DNA of 8,331 bases, from positions 1-8,331 of the forward strand of contig DJRS01000028.1 of NCBI GenBank assembly GCA_002440145.1, read 5' to 3'. The notes below the pieces were generated by a model. The model saw nothing but the letters and a program-made list of their open reading frames with translations, was not told the DNA's origin and did no database searches. The translations under genes and the position numbers were made by a program. This DNA comes from Verrucomicrobia bacterium UBA6354 (lineage in GTDB: Bacteria; Verrucomicrobiota; Kiritimatiellia; RFP12; UBA1067). Of this stretch, positions 1 to 6,448 are shown one piece after another. Each line of letters opens with the position of its first letter. The stretch's first letter is position 1.

Positions 1-5
1 AGACC

Positions 6-40
6 CCGTCACATGCGCATGTGAGATACCGTCATATGCG
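6..40. repeat. Perfect 16-bp palindrome with a repeated half-site
   Basis: TCACATGCGCATGTGA at 9-24 is a perfect 16-bp palindrome. The 12-mer CCGTCAYATGCG occurs at 6-17 and again at 29-40, so the left arm of the palindrome is repeated 23 bp downstream with one C/T difference. A dimeric transcription factor operator with a flanking half-site would look like this. The gene it might control lies outside the window or was not recognised, so the role is inference. Confidence 0.6.
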
Positions 41-109
41 GGGGGCGCCGGCGGGGGGTGCCGCGGGGAAAATAGCCCGCCTGCCCCGCCCCTACCCCGT
101 CTCCCGCAA

Positions 110-139
110 TTGCCACGTCAATGTGTACCGGATTTTCAA
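110..139 (+). repeat. Dispersed intergenic element, copy 1
   Basis: The pattern TTGCCA, seven variable bases, then GTGTACCGGATTTTCAA is found here and again at 7836-7865 in the same orientation. The 17-base core (123-139) is identical in both copies and TTGCCA (110-115) sits at the same distance; the seven bases between differ and the flanks do not match. Conserved ends around a variable but length-constant spacer suggest a protein binding site or a mobile-element end rather than a recent duplication. Confidence 0.65.
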
Positions 140-265
140 GCCTGCACGGTCGACAAACTCCGAGAGGCGACAAAAGACTGCGCCAACGATTCCTCTGCCG
201 GCTTCGCACGTTCCGCCCGCCACCCTGCGGACGAAGCAAATATCATCTTTCCTCTCCAAGGGCAG

Positions 266-287
266 GGGCGGCAGTCCCCTGCCGCCC
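266..287. repeat. GC-rich hairpin, 9-bp stem
   Basis: GGGCGGCAG (266-274) and CTGCCGCCC (279-287) are perfect inverted arms around a TCCC loop. A competing stem can form between GGCAGGGG (261-268) and CCCCTGCC (276-283). No T-run follows on either strand, so it does not look like an intrinsic terminator. It may be a structured intergenic repeat. Confidence 0.55.
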
Positions 288-410
288 GCCCGAAAGGTCT
301 CCTTTGGACGGTTCGCAGGAGACCGCGGCCCGCATAGGATATAATGGGCCGCAGAGATCGCGAGAACATGGAAGCGGGAAGTTTCCTTTCCGCCCCGCGG
401 GGATTCTCTT

Positions 411-426
411 TGCCGCGTTCGCGGCA
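411..426. repeat. Short perfect inverted repeat
   Basis: TGCCGCG (411-417) and CGCGGCA (420-426) are perfect arms separated by two bases. The palindrome CCCCGCGGGG lies just upstream at 393-402. No T-run follows. The function is unknown; in DNA this GC-rich, short palindromes arise fairly easily by chance. Confidence 0.4.
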
Positions 427-715
427 TCCGAGAGGCGAGACGTCCGGGTCGCATTCGCGTTCCATGCTTGCAGACTGCCTGACGTTCGTTTCATCCGTCA
501 AGAAGCCGCATCTGTTCGGGGCGCCGTGCAACCGTCTAACGGGCCGGAGAGGACATTGTCCGGTTCCACCCCCTCCATCATCCTTCCAGTTGCCCGTGCC
601 CCTCTTTTAAGCCGAAGAACGAACCCAAACCCGGATGTCTGGCGTGACGTTCTGGGAATGCCAGGTGAAATGTACCCTAATCCGTCTCTTTTACACCGCA
701 TGACCATTGCGCCGG

Positions 716-767
716 AACGGCCATACCGTCCCATTGCAACGGCATAGCCGTCCCGGCGGGACAGGCT
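716..767. repeat. Tandem imperfect palindromic repeats
   Basis: Two related units of about 18 bp, with a period of 22, start at AACGG (716 and 738). Each reads roughly AACGGC-ATA-CCGTCCC and is itself a dyad (ACGG..CCGT), the second a perfect ACGGC-ATA-GCCGT. The second unit runs into a further hairpin: AGCC and GTCCC (746-754) pair with GGGAC and GGCT (758-767), with one bulged A. The arrangement resembles REP-type intergenic palindromes or paired operators. No T-tract is present. Confidence 0.5.
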
Positions 768-840
768 GGCGCCGTCCGCTCTTCACCTGCGATTTCCGGG
801 TTCAACGTCTAGATCGCACAGAAAACATGGAGAATACAGA

Positions 841-875
841 CAAAGAAGAACGCCCATCCGTCTCGGTGGGCGTTC
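841..875 (-). terminator. Intrinsic terminator after rubrerythrin
   Basis: Read on the minus strand, GAACGCCCA (875-867) pairs perfectly with TGGGCGTTC (856-848). Part of the 10-base loop can also pair (CCG with CGG). The stem is followed at once by TTCTTTGTC. This is a textbook Rho-independent terminator. It lies about 100 bases past the rubrerythrin stop codon and is the first convincing terminator downstream of purA, so it may serve the whole gene cluster. Confidence 0.85.
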
Positions 876-972
876 CGTATTCTCCGCACGGTCGGCATCT
901 TGCGCAGAGGAACACGCACGCGACGCCGACGGCTGCCGAGACGCATGCCGCCGGCGCGGCAAAGAGGTCGGC

Positions 973-1506
973 TCAGTAGTTTTCCGCTTCGATCTGGAAG
1001 AAGGACTGCGGATGCGCGCACACCGGGCACACCTCGGGAGCCTTCTCGCCGATGTAGATATGCCCGCAGTTGCGGCACTGCCAGCGGTTCGGGCCGACCT
1101 TCACGTAGACCTCACCCTTCTCGATGTTCACGAGGAGCTTGCGGTAGCGCTCCTCATGGTGTTTCTCGATGGCCGCGACACCTTCGAACAGGCGCGCGAT
1201 CGCATCGAATCCTTCCGCGCGCGCCTCTTCGGCGAAACGCTTGTACATGTCGGTCCATTCGCCATGCTCGCCTTCGGCCGCGGCGGCGAGGTTGGCGGGG
1301 GTGTCCCCGAGTCCGCCGAGGAGTTTGAACCAGAGTTTCGCGTGTTCCTTCTCGTTTTCGGCGGTCTCGAGGAAGAGTGCGGCTATCTGTTCATAGCCCT
1401 GCTTCTTCGCGACGGACGCGAAATAGGTATACTTGTTGCGGGCTTGCGATTCGCCGGCAAAAGCAAACGCGAGATTCTTTTCGGTCTTCGATCCTTTGAG
1501 TTCCAT
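973..1506 (-). CDS. rbr: Rubrerythrin
   Basis: This 177-residue protein is a cytoplasmic non-haem iron protein that reduces hydrogen peroxide in anaerobes and microaerophiles. Residues 1 to about 135 form the ferritin-like four-helix diiron domain: GES near residue 18, the E-x-x-H motif EKEH at 52-55, and a second carboxylate-rich helix (IEKHHEERY) near 113-121. The C-terminal rubredoxin-like domain has its four cysteines at 144, 147, 160 and 163 (CRNCG and CPVCAHP). Length and domain order are those of classical rubrerythrin, so the gene is intact. The ATG at 1506 follows a modest AGAAAG ribosome site. It is separated from the upstream transporter by 63 bp holding its own strong promoter, so it is probably expressed independently for oxidative-stress defence. 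I saw no obvious PerR box. Confidence 0.96.
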   Translation of the reverse strand: MELKGSKTEKNLAFAFAGESQARNKYTYFASVAKKQGYEQIAALFLETAENEKEHAKLWFKLLGGLGDTPANLAAAAEGEHGEWTDMYKRFAEEARAEGFDAIARLFEGVAAIEKHHEERYRKLLVNIEKGEVYVKVGPNRWQCRNCGHIYIGEKAPEVCPVCAHPQSFFQIEAENY

Positions 1507-1544
1507 TGTTCGAATCTTTCTATTTGGTTGTTGAATTGACTACT

Positions 1545-1573
1545 AGTATAACCTATTCCGCCGCGCGCGTCAA
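1545..1573 (-). promoter_or_regulatory. Sigma-70-type promoter of rubrerythrin
   Basis: On the minus strand TTGACG (1573-1568), a 17-bp spacer and TATACT (1550-1545) give a near-consensus housekeeping promoter. The predicted transcript starts about 30 bases before the rubrerythrin ATG. The -35 hexamer includes the TGA stop codon of the transporter gene (1572-1570). An 8-bp palindrome, TACTAGTA (1541-1548), overlaps the -10 and could be bound by a regulator; that last point is speculation. Confidence 0.8.
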
Positions 1574-2532
1574 TCCCCCCTGGAGTCACGCGGCGCGCGG
1601 GGCTTGCGGCGGGCGGTCGCGAGGACGACGCCGCCCAGGACGCACGCGGCGCCCGCACACCCCAGCGGTGTCAACGGCTCTTTCAGGAAAAACGCCGCGA
1701 ACAGCACGCCCGCGACGGGGATGAGGTAGAGACCGACCGAGGCGCGCACCATGCCGAGCGCGCGGCAGGCCCGGCTCCAGGCCGCGAACGCCGCGGCGGA
1801 CGCGAACAGTCCCAGAAAAAGGAAGTGCCCCCATGCCGACAGGCTCCCAAACCGCGCCCAATCCGCCGCGCGCCAAAGCGACATCCGGAAAACGCCGTCC
1901 AGCGCCGTCTGCCCCCACGCGGTCAGGCCGAAGACGGCGAGCGGAAGCATCCACACGAGCGCCCAGAAGAAGGCCCGTCGCACGGCCACGAGCGGAGCAA
2001 TGCCGCGGCGGTTGGCGGCGTCCAGCAGGACGGAGTAGAAACCCCAGCAGATCATGGCCGCGAATGCCATGAGGCATCCCTTCCAATCGAGCGCGAGATG
2101 GACGACGCCGTTGAATGTCACGAGCCCCACGCCGACCGCCGCGAGCGCCGCGCCCAGGAGAAAACGCGCCGAAAGCGTCCGGTCGCCCAGAAGAAGATAC
2201 GCCAGGACGGCCGTCACGACGGGGCCTATCGTCACGAAAATCGCCACGGTCGAGGCGTTTGTGTAGAATATGGCGCCGTTTTCCAGGAACTGGTAGGCGG
2301 CGACGCCCGTCAGCCCCATGCCGGCGGCGAGCCATCTGTCGCGTCCATCCCGGCAGGCGAACGTGCCCCGCCCGGCCAGACACAACGCCAGCCACGCCAT
2401 CGCAAAGCGGACATACTGGATCTCGAGAGACGAAAACGCGCCCACCAGGACGCGCGTGCTCGAATAGGTTCCGCCCCAGACGATGATGACGAACAGAAAG
2501 GCGCCCCAGTCGACGAGATGCGCGAGCTTCAT
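1570..2532 (-). CDS. EamA/DMT-family transporter
   Basis: This 320-residue integral membrane protein belongs to the drug/metabolite transporter superfamily. It has about ten hydrophobic segments in two tandem EamA halves, roughly residues 8-140 and 150-305. Typical family features are the N-terminal WGGTYSSTRV segment near residue 19, ALAxxxVGVGLV at the end of the first half, and the second half starting LDWKGCLMAFAAMICWGFYSV. The substrate cannot be told; relatives move amino acids, nucleotides, sugars or metabolites. The ATG at 2532 is chosen because it overlaps the preceding stop codon (ATGA), implying translational coupling, and because the upstream in-frame extension is not transporter-like. 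The tail is basic and probably cytoplasmic. It is the last gene of the inferred operon, with no terminator before rubrerythrin. Confidence 0.9.
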   Translation of the reverse strand: MKLAHLVDWGAFLFVIIVWGGTYSSTRVLVGAFSSLEIQYVRFAMAWLALCLAGRGTFACRDGRDRWLAAGMGLTGVAAYQFLENGAIFYTNASTVAIFVTIGPVVTAVLAYLLLGDRTLSARFLLGAALAAVGVGLVTFNGVVHLALDWKGCLMAFAAMICWGFYSVLLDAANRRGIAPLVAVRRAFFWALVWMLPLAVFGLTAWGQTALDGVFRMSLWRAADWARFGSLSAWGHFLFLGLFASAAAFAAWSRACRALGMVRASVGLYLIPVAGVLFAAFFLKEPLTPLGCAGAACVLGGVVLATARRKPRAPRDSRGD

Positions 2533-3578
2533 TTGCACAGCCTGAGCGACAGCAAGGCGAACGAGGTGCAAAGGACGGGATCCGCCTCCCAGAAGCGGTT
2601 GTTGTCGTTGGCCCAGCTGCCGTCCGGCTTCTGGAGGGAAAGGAGCTTCGCGGACAACTCGCGCTTCCAATCGTGTCCGCCGACGGTCTCGACCTGCGCC
2701 GCGGCGAGTGCGCGCGCCAGAATGTCATAGTAGTAGTAGAGTCCTTGCGCCCCCATGCCCGGATTCTCCTCGAGCGTCCAATGTTTCGTGCAGTAGGCGA
2801 GCGACTGGCGCACGCGCGGATCGCTCCGGTCGAGTTTCGCATGGCACATGGACAGCACCGCGGCGTAGGTCATCGACCCGTAGGCGCGCAGCGCCACCCG
2901 CTGCGCGGCGTTTGTCGTCGTGCCCGCCTGCGGCGTGCGGTCGTTGTAGGCGGCCCCGCCCGCCTCGGGGCCCGTCTCCTTCACGAGCCCTTCCACGAAC
3001 GCGAGCGCCCGGCCCCAATCGACGTCCACGCGCTTGCCGCCCGGACGCAATTCTTCCAGGGAAGCCGTCCGGCTCATGGCGTCGAGCGCATAGGCGGTAT
3101 TGGAGAGGTCCGCATACCGGCGGCGCGAAAGTTTGTCGTAGCCAAACCCGCCCGCATAGGTGTCGTCGCCCGTCAACTGGCTGGAGGCGATGTACGCGCG
3201 CGCCTTCAAAAGCGCCGCGACCGGCGCACGCCCCGACACGAACAGCGCCGACAGGCAGACGGCCGTGTTGTAGTTGCCGAGCCCCGAGCCGCCCCGTCCG
3301 GGCTTCGGGACGTAGAATCCGCCATCATCGCGCTGGGTCGAAAGCACGTACCGGACCGCCTTGTCGAGCGCGGACGCGGGCGCGTTCGTCCCCGTGGCGA
3401 GCGCCCAGAGCGGCAGGGCCGTGAGCGCCGGCATTTGCCTGTCGCTCCACCACCCTCCGGACGACTGGTTCGACAAGAGGAAGTCCTCCCCCTTCGCAAT
3501 CGCCGCGTCGAGCGCGTCCGCCGCGAGAACCATCCACGCGAAAAGCGCGCCTCCCAGAAGAAAAAGCATTCTTTTCAT
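2529..3578 (-). CDS. Secreted prenyltransferase/squalene-oxidase repeat protein
   Basis: This 349-residue protein starts with a signal peptide: KR, a hydrophobic stretch at 4-18, then a likely cleavage site near AADA at 19-22, so it is exported. The mature part is built of alpha-alpha repeats like those of squalene-hopene cyclases and protein prenyltransferases. Each repeat has a GG[WF] turn: SGGWWSD near 40-46, RDDGGFY near 83-89, YAGGFGYD near 141-148, and KPDGSWANDNNRFWEADPVL near 317-336. The segment YGSMTYAAVLSM (233-244) and ENPGMGAQGLYYYY (271-284) match my recollection of uncharacterised planctomycete/verrucomicrobial proteins of this kind. The DxDD cyclase acid motif is absent, so terpene cyclisation is unlikely; role unknown. 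Its start is fixed by a strong ribosome site 6 bases upstream. Confidence 0.85.
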   Translation of the reverse strand: MKRMLFLLGGALFAWMVLAADALDAAIAKGEDFLLSNQSSGGWWSDRQMPALTALPLWALATGTNAPASALDKAVRYVLSTQRDDGGFYVPKPGRGGSGLGNYNTAVCLSALFVSGRAPVAALLKARAYIASSQLTGDDTYAGGFGYDKLSRRRYADLSNTAYALDAMSRTASLEELRPGGKRVDVDWGRALAFVEGLVKETGPEAGGAAYNDRTPQAGTTTNAAQRVALRAYGSMTYAAVLSMCHAKLDRSDPRVRQSLAYCTKHWTLEENPGMGAQGLYYYYDILARALAAAQVETVGGHDWKRELSAKLLSLQKPDGSWANDNNRFWEADPVLCTSFALLSLRLCK

Positions 3579-3591
3579 GGACTACTCCTCC
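3576..3591 (-). promoter_or_regulatory. Ribosome binding site inside the end of the dehydratase gene
   Basis: GGAGGAG (3591-3585) lies 6 bases before the ATG at 3578. These bases also encode the last glutamate codons of the upstream dehydratase, so its C-terminus and the Shine-Dalgarno sequence share nucleotides. This decides the start of the repeat protein and suggests tightly coupled translation. Confidence 0.85.
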
Positions 3592-4958
3592 ATTTTCGTG
3601 ATGTAGATCTTGGCCATATCCGTGCGGAAGGCCGATTTCTCCGAGACGTCCAGTTCCTCGAAGAGCTTTTCGCCGGGGCGGATGCCCGTAAAGACGATGG
3701 GGATGTCCTTGTAGGGGCGGTAGCCCGCCCGGCGGATGAGACCTTCCGCCAACTTCAGGATGCCGACGGGTTCGCCCATCTCCAGCGTGTAGATGGCGCG
3801 TTCCGTGCGGCTGGCGGCCTGCAAGACGAGCGAAACGGCCTCCTGGACCGTCATGAAATACCGTTTCATCGCCGGATCCGTCACCGTGACGGGGCCGCCC
3901 GCGGCGATTTGTTCGCGGAAGAGCGGCACGACCGACCCAGAGCTGCCGAAAACGTTGCCGAAACGCACCGCGCAGAACGACGTGCCCGATTTCGCCGCGT
4001 TGAGCGCCATGAGCGCCTTTTCCGCTTCCCGCTTGGACTTACCCATGACCGAGACGGGGTTGACCGCCTTATCCGTCGAAATCAGCACGAAACGCCGCGT
4101 CCCGTGCCGTTCGGCGCACTGGGCGACGGTCCGGGTGCCGTCCACATTGTTGCGCCATCCTTCCGCCGGATTCAACTCCACCATCGGGACGTGCTTGTAG
4201 GCGGCCGCATGCAGGACGAGGAAAGGCTTTTCCGCGAGAAAAAGCTTCTCCATGGCCTCTTTGTCGCAAATATCCAGCATGAGCGGCACGCAATCCACCC
4301 CGGGAAACGCCTTTTTCATCGCGCGGTCGATGTTGTAGAGCGCGTTCTCGCAACGTTCCACCAGCAAGACGCGTTTCGCGCCCAGCGCGGCGACCTGGCG
4401 GACGATTTCCGAGCCGATCGTGCCGCCCGCGCCCGTCACGAGCACCGTACGCCCGGCGATAAAACCGCGTACCGCGGCGTTGTCGAAGGACGTTTCGGGA
4501 CGCTCCAGAAGATCCATCCCCGGTTCGAACGCGTCCCCCCGCGCCCGGCAGGCGAACCGCAACCCGACAAGCCCCGCCACGGAAAAGAAGAACGTCATGA
4601 GCGTCACGGAATACGGCGGCCGCGCATGGAAGAAGAGCTGTTCGTTCCCCAGCAGGAGGCGCGTCACGCCCAGAACCAGCGCGGCAAGCGCCGCGGCCGC
4701 GAGGCACCGCCGGCATTCCAGGCGCGAAAAACGGCGCACTTCGCGCCGGTAGCATCCGAAAAGGGAAAGCGCCGCCAGATGCACGAGGCAGACGACGAAC
4801 CCGAAGGCGGCGATTGCCCGCCAGCCGCCGCGCGGCTCGCCAAAATCAAAACGCAGGGCGAAGGAAAAAAGATAGGCTCCCGCGACGACGGCCATGTCGC
4901 AAGCCGCCTGGCCCAGCCGGGGGAGCCGAATCCAGCCCTGTTTTGTCCGCTTTGCCAC
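3582..4958 (-). CDS. Membrane-anchored nucleotide-sugar 4,6-dehydratase (CapD/WbpM type)
   Basis: This 458-residue protein probably converts a UDP-N-acetyl-hexosamine to a 4-keto-6-deoxy sugar for surface polysaccharide or glycoprotein. Four membrane segments (about 19-36, 47-67, 83-103, 117-136) carry the family LRFDF motif after the first. The extended SDR domain follows: TGAGGTIG NAD-binding motif at 175-182, STDKAV at 294-299, catalytic-type MGKSK at 305-309 (the S-M-x3-K form of the large enzymes) and RFGNV at 332-336. Usual homologues are about 590-660 residues, with a further Rossmann-like domain between membrane and SDR parts; here residues 137-165 link them directly, so that domain is missing. 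The GTG start at 4958 has a GAGG 9 bases upstream overlapping the cdsA stop, and it leaves an 11-bp gap. Exact substrate is unknown. Confidence 0.9.
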   Translation of the reverse strand: MAKRTKQGWIRLPRLGQAACDMAVVAGAYLFSFALRFDFGEPRGGWRAIAAFGFVVCLVHLAALSLFGCYRREVRRFSRLECRRCLAAAALAALVLGVTRLLLGNEQLFFHARPPYSVTLMTFFFSVAGLVGLRFACRARGDAFEPGMDLLERPETSFDNAAVRGFIAGRTVLVTGAGGTIGSEIVRQVAALGAKRVLLVERCENALYNIDRAMKKAFPGVDCVPLMLDICDKEAMEKLFLAEKPFLVLHAAAYKHVPMVELNPAEGWRNNVDGTRTVAQCAERHGTRRFVLISTDKAVNPVSVMGKSKREAEKALMALNAAKSGTSFCAVRFGNVFGSSGSVVPLFREQIAAGGPVTVTDPAMKRYFMTVQEAVSLVLQAASRTERAIYTLEMGEPVGILKLAEGLIRRAGYRPYKDIPIVFTGIRPGEKLFEELDVSEKSAFRTDMAKIYITKMEE

Positions 4959-4969
4959 GGTCCGCCGCC

Positions 4970-5761
4970 TCACCCGAAGAACGCCAGCAGAAACGCCGGC
5001 GCGAAAACGAGCGAATCGAACATGTCGAGGAATCCGCCCAGCCCCGCCGGCATGAACGTCGCCGAATCCTTCACGCCGCACTCGCGCTTCATGCGGCTTT
5101 CGACCAAATCCCCGAGCGTGCCGACGACCGCCGCCGTCACGCCTGCCGCGAGCGCCTTGCCCAGAGAGAATCCCGTCAACGGCAGAAAGGCCGCCGAGAC
5201 GAGGCAACTGCCGATAATGGAACCCGCCAGCCCCTCCCAGCTCTTGTTCGGCGAGATCGCCGGACACATCTTGTGCCGCCCGAACGCCACGCCGAACGCG
5301 AAGCCCCCCATGTCCGACAGCTTGACGAGCGCGATGACGTAAAGGAGCATGGGGATGCCGTAAAGACGCGGCACTTCCATGAAGAAGGAGAGCATGAACG
5401 GAATGTACGCAAACCCCAGGAGGGTCGTGGCGAAAGCCTCGATCGGCCGTTCGTATTTGCCGAACAGCGCCGTCAGCGCGAGCGCGAACACGACAATCGG
5501 CAGCGGATTCGGGCAGTCGCAAGCGAAACGCCCCGCAAGATAGAGAACGCCCCACACGACGCCCGGGAAGAGCATAACGGAATATTTGCGGCGGACCATC
5601 TGGTAGAACTCCGCCTGCACGAGCGCCACGATCCCTATGAGGACGGGCAGAAGGACCGCAAAGGCCTTCTGGGCAAGCGCGTGATGAAGCCCCAAAAGCG
5701 CCGCGACAACAAGTGCCGCGGCCGACAATGCGCTGACAATGCGCTTAACGACCGGCGTCAT
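4970..5761 (-). CDS. cdsA: Phosphatidate cytidylyltransferase (CDP-diglyceride synthase)
   Basis: This 263-residue polytopic inner-membrane enzyme makes CDP-diacylglycerol from phosphatidate and CTP, the branch point of phospholipid synthesis. It shows about seven hydrophobic segments. The family core is clear: KLSDMGGFAFGVAFGRHKM near 147-165, the ISPNKSWEG motif at 169-177, and the C-terminal signature SRMKRECGVKD at 222-232 followed by GG and two aspartates (246, 249). In the classical signature the stretch is PGHGGxxDRxD; here the His is Leu (241) and the Arg is Met (247). The ATG at 5761 is preferred because GGGAGGA lies 6 bases upstream and the earlier in-frame ATG at 5821 would add non-conserved residues. 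It overlaps the end of uppS by 17 bp. Confidence 0.93.
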   Translation of the reverse strand: MTPVVKRIVSALSAAALVVAALLGLHHALAQKAFAVLLPVLIGIVALVQAEFYQMVRRKYSVMLFPGVVWGVLYLAGRFACDCPNPLPIVVFALALTALFGKYERPIEAFATTLLGFAYIPFMLSFFMEVPRLYGIPMLLYVIALVKLSDMGGFAFGVAFGRHKMCPAISPNKSWEGLAGSIIGSCLVSAAFLPLTGFSLGKALAAGVTAAVVGTLGDLVESRMKRECGVKDSATFMPAGLGGFLDMFDSLVFAPAFLLAFFG

Positions 5762-6446
5762 GTGCAATCCTCCCGCCCATGCGGCGTTCGCGCGAAGCGA
5801 AGTCCGCCAATGCCCGTTCAAACTCCTCTTTCCCGAAATCGGGCCAAAGAACGGGCGTAAACCAATATTCGCTGTAGGCCGACTCCCACAGCAGGAAGTT
5901 CGACGTGCGGCACTCCCCCGACGTGCGGATGACGAGATCGGGATCGGGCACGTCCGGTGCGTACAGATAGCGTGCGAACGTCTCCTCCGTCAGCTCTTTT
6001 TCGCCCGCCGAAAGGGCCGCGTTCGCGGCATCCACGATTTCCGCGCGGCCACCGTAGGACAACGCCACAAGGAGCGTGAACGAGCCTTCCTTCGTCGCCT
6101 CCTCCAATTCCGCGATTTGCTTCTGGAGGGCGTCCGGCAAATCCTTTCGCCTCCCGACCGCCCGGAAGCGCACGCCTTCCCGGACGAGTTGCGCGCGCTT
6201 TCCGGAGATGAATGTGGACAGGAGCTTCATCAGCCCCGACACTTCCTCGGGCGAACGCTTCCAATTCTCGGTTGAGAAGGCGTACACCGTCAAGTAGGCG
6301 ATCCCCGCCGCGCGGCAATAGTGCATCACGCGGTCCAAGGCGTCCGCCCCGGCCCGATGGCCGGCCAAACGCGGCAGATGGCGGGCTTGCGCCCACCGTC
6401 CGTTGCCGTCCATGATGATGGCCAGATGCTGGATCGCCCCGTCCAT
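5745..6446 (-). CDS. uppS: Undecaprenyl (isoprenyl) diphosphate synthase
   Basis: This 233-residue soluble cis-prenyltransferase condenses isopentenyl diphosphate onto farnesyl diphosphate to give the C55 carrier lipid for peptidoglycan and surface glycans. Motifs in order: IMDGNGRWAQ with the catalytic Asp at 13, HRAG at 30-33, YAFSTENWKRSPEEV at 55-69, ALSYGGRAEI at 128-137, and RTSGECRTSNF at 174-184 with the substrate-binding arginines (174, 180) and serine (182), then WESAYSE with the metal-binding Glu 193. The length is slightly short (about 240-255 is usual) but all regions are present. The ATG is 2 bp past the purA stop and has no clear Shine-Dalgarno, so translation is probably coupled to purA. 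The same frame stays open far into purA, but that is a shadow. Confidence 0.96.
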   Translation of the reverse strand: MDGAIQHLAIIMDGNGRWAQARHLPRLAGHRAGADALDRVMHYCRAAGIAYLTVYAFSTENWKRSPEEVSGLMKLLSTFISGKRAQLVREGVRFRAVGRRKDLPDALQKQIAELEEATKEGSFTLLVALSYGGRAEIVDAANAALSAGEKELTEETFARYLYAPDVPDPDLVIRTSGECRTSNFLLWESAYSEYWFTPVLWPDFGKEEFERALADFASRERRMGGRIAHDAGR

Positions 6447-6448
6447 CG

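Larger units (their letters stand above)
1..840. other. Non-coding stretch left of the rubrerythrin terminator
   Basis: No convincing gene is seen in this stretch. The open frames on both strands are arginine/proline-rich, overlap one another, lack ribosome binding sites and resemble no family I know. The stretch contains a perfect palindrome with a repeated half-site (6-40), one copy of an element shared with the other flank (110-139), GC-rich inverted repeats (266-287, 393-402, 411-426) and tandem palindromes (716-767). The abundance of hairpins suggests a spacer between transcription units, perhaps with regulatory or small-RNA content that cannot be resolved by eye. Confidence 0.6.

Noticed and set aside
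121..747. 208-codon plus-strand frame in the left flank
   Set aside because: It has no ribosome site and a biased composition, and it spans several hairpins and overlaps other equally open frames. It is probably chance in GC-rich DNA.
2673..5342. Open frame of 889 codons on the plus strand, antisense to the repeat protein, dehydratase and cdsA
   Set aside because: It covers three well-recognised minus-strand genes. Its translation is dominated by Arg, His and Ala with no family resemblance; it is a by-product of GC-biased codon use.
3582..5555. Longer form of the dehydratase starting at 5555
   Set aside because: The extra N-terminal 199 residues are cdsA read out of frame. The GTG at 4958 has a ribosome site and begins just before the first membrane segment.
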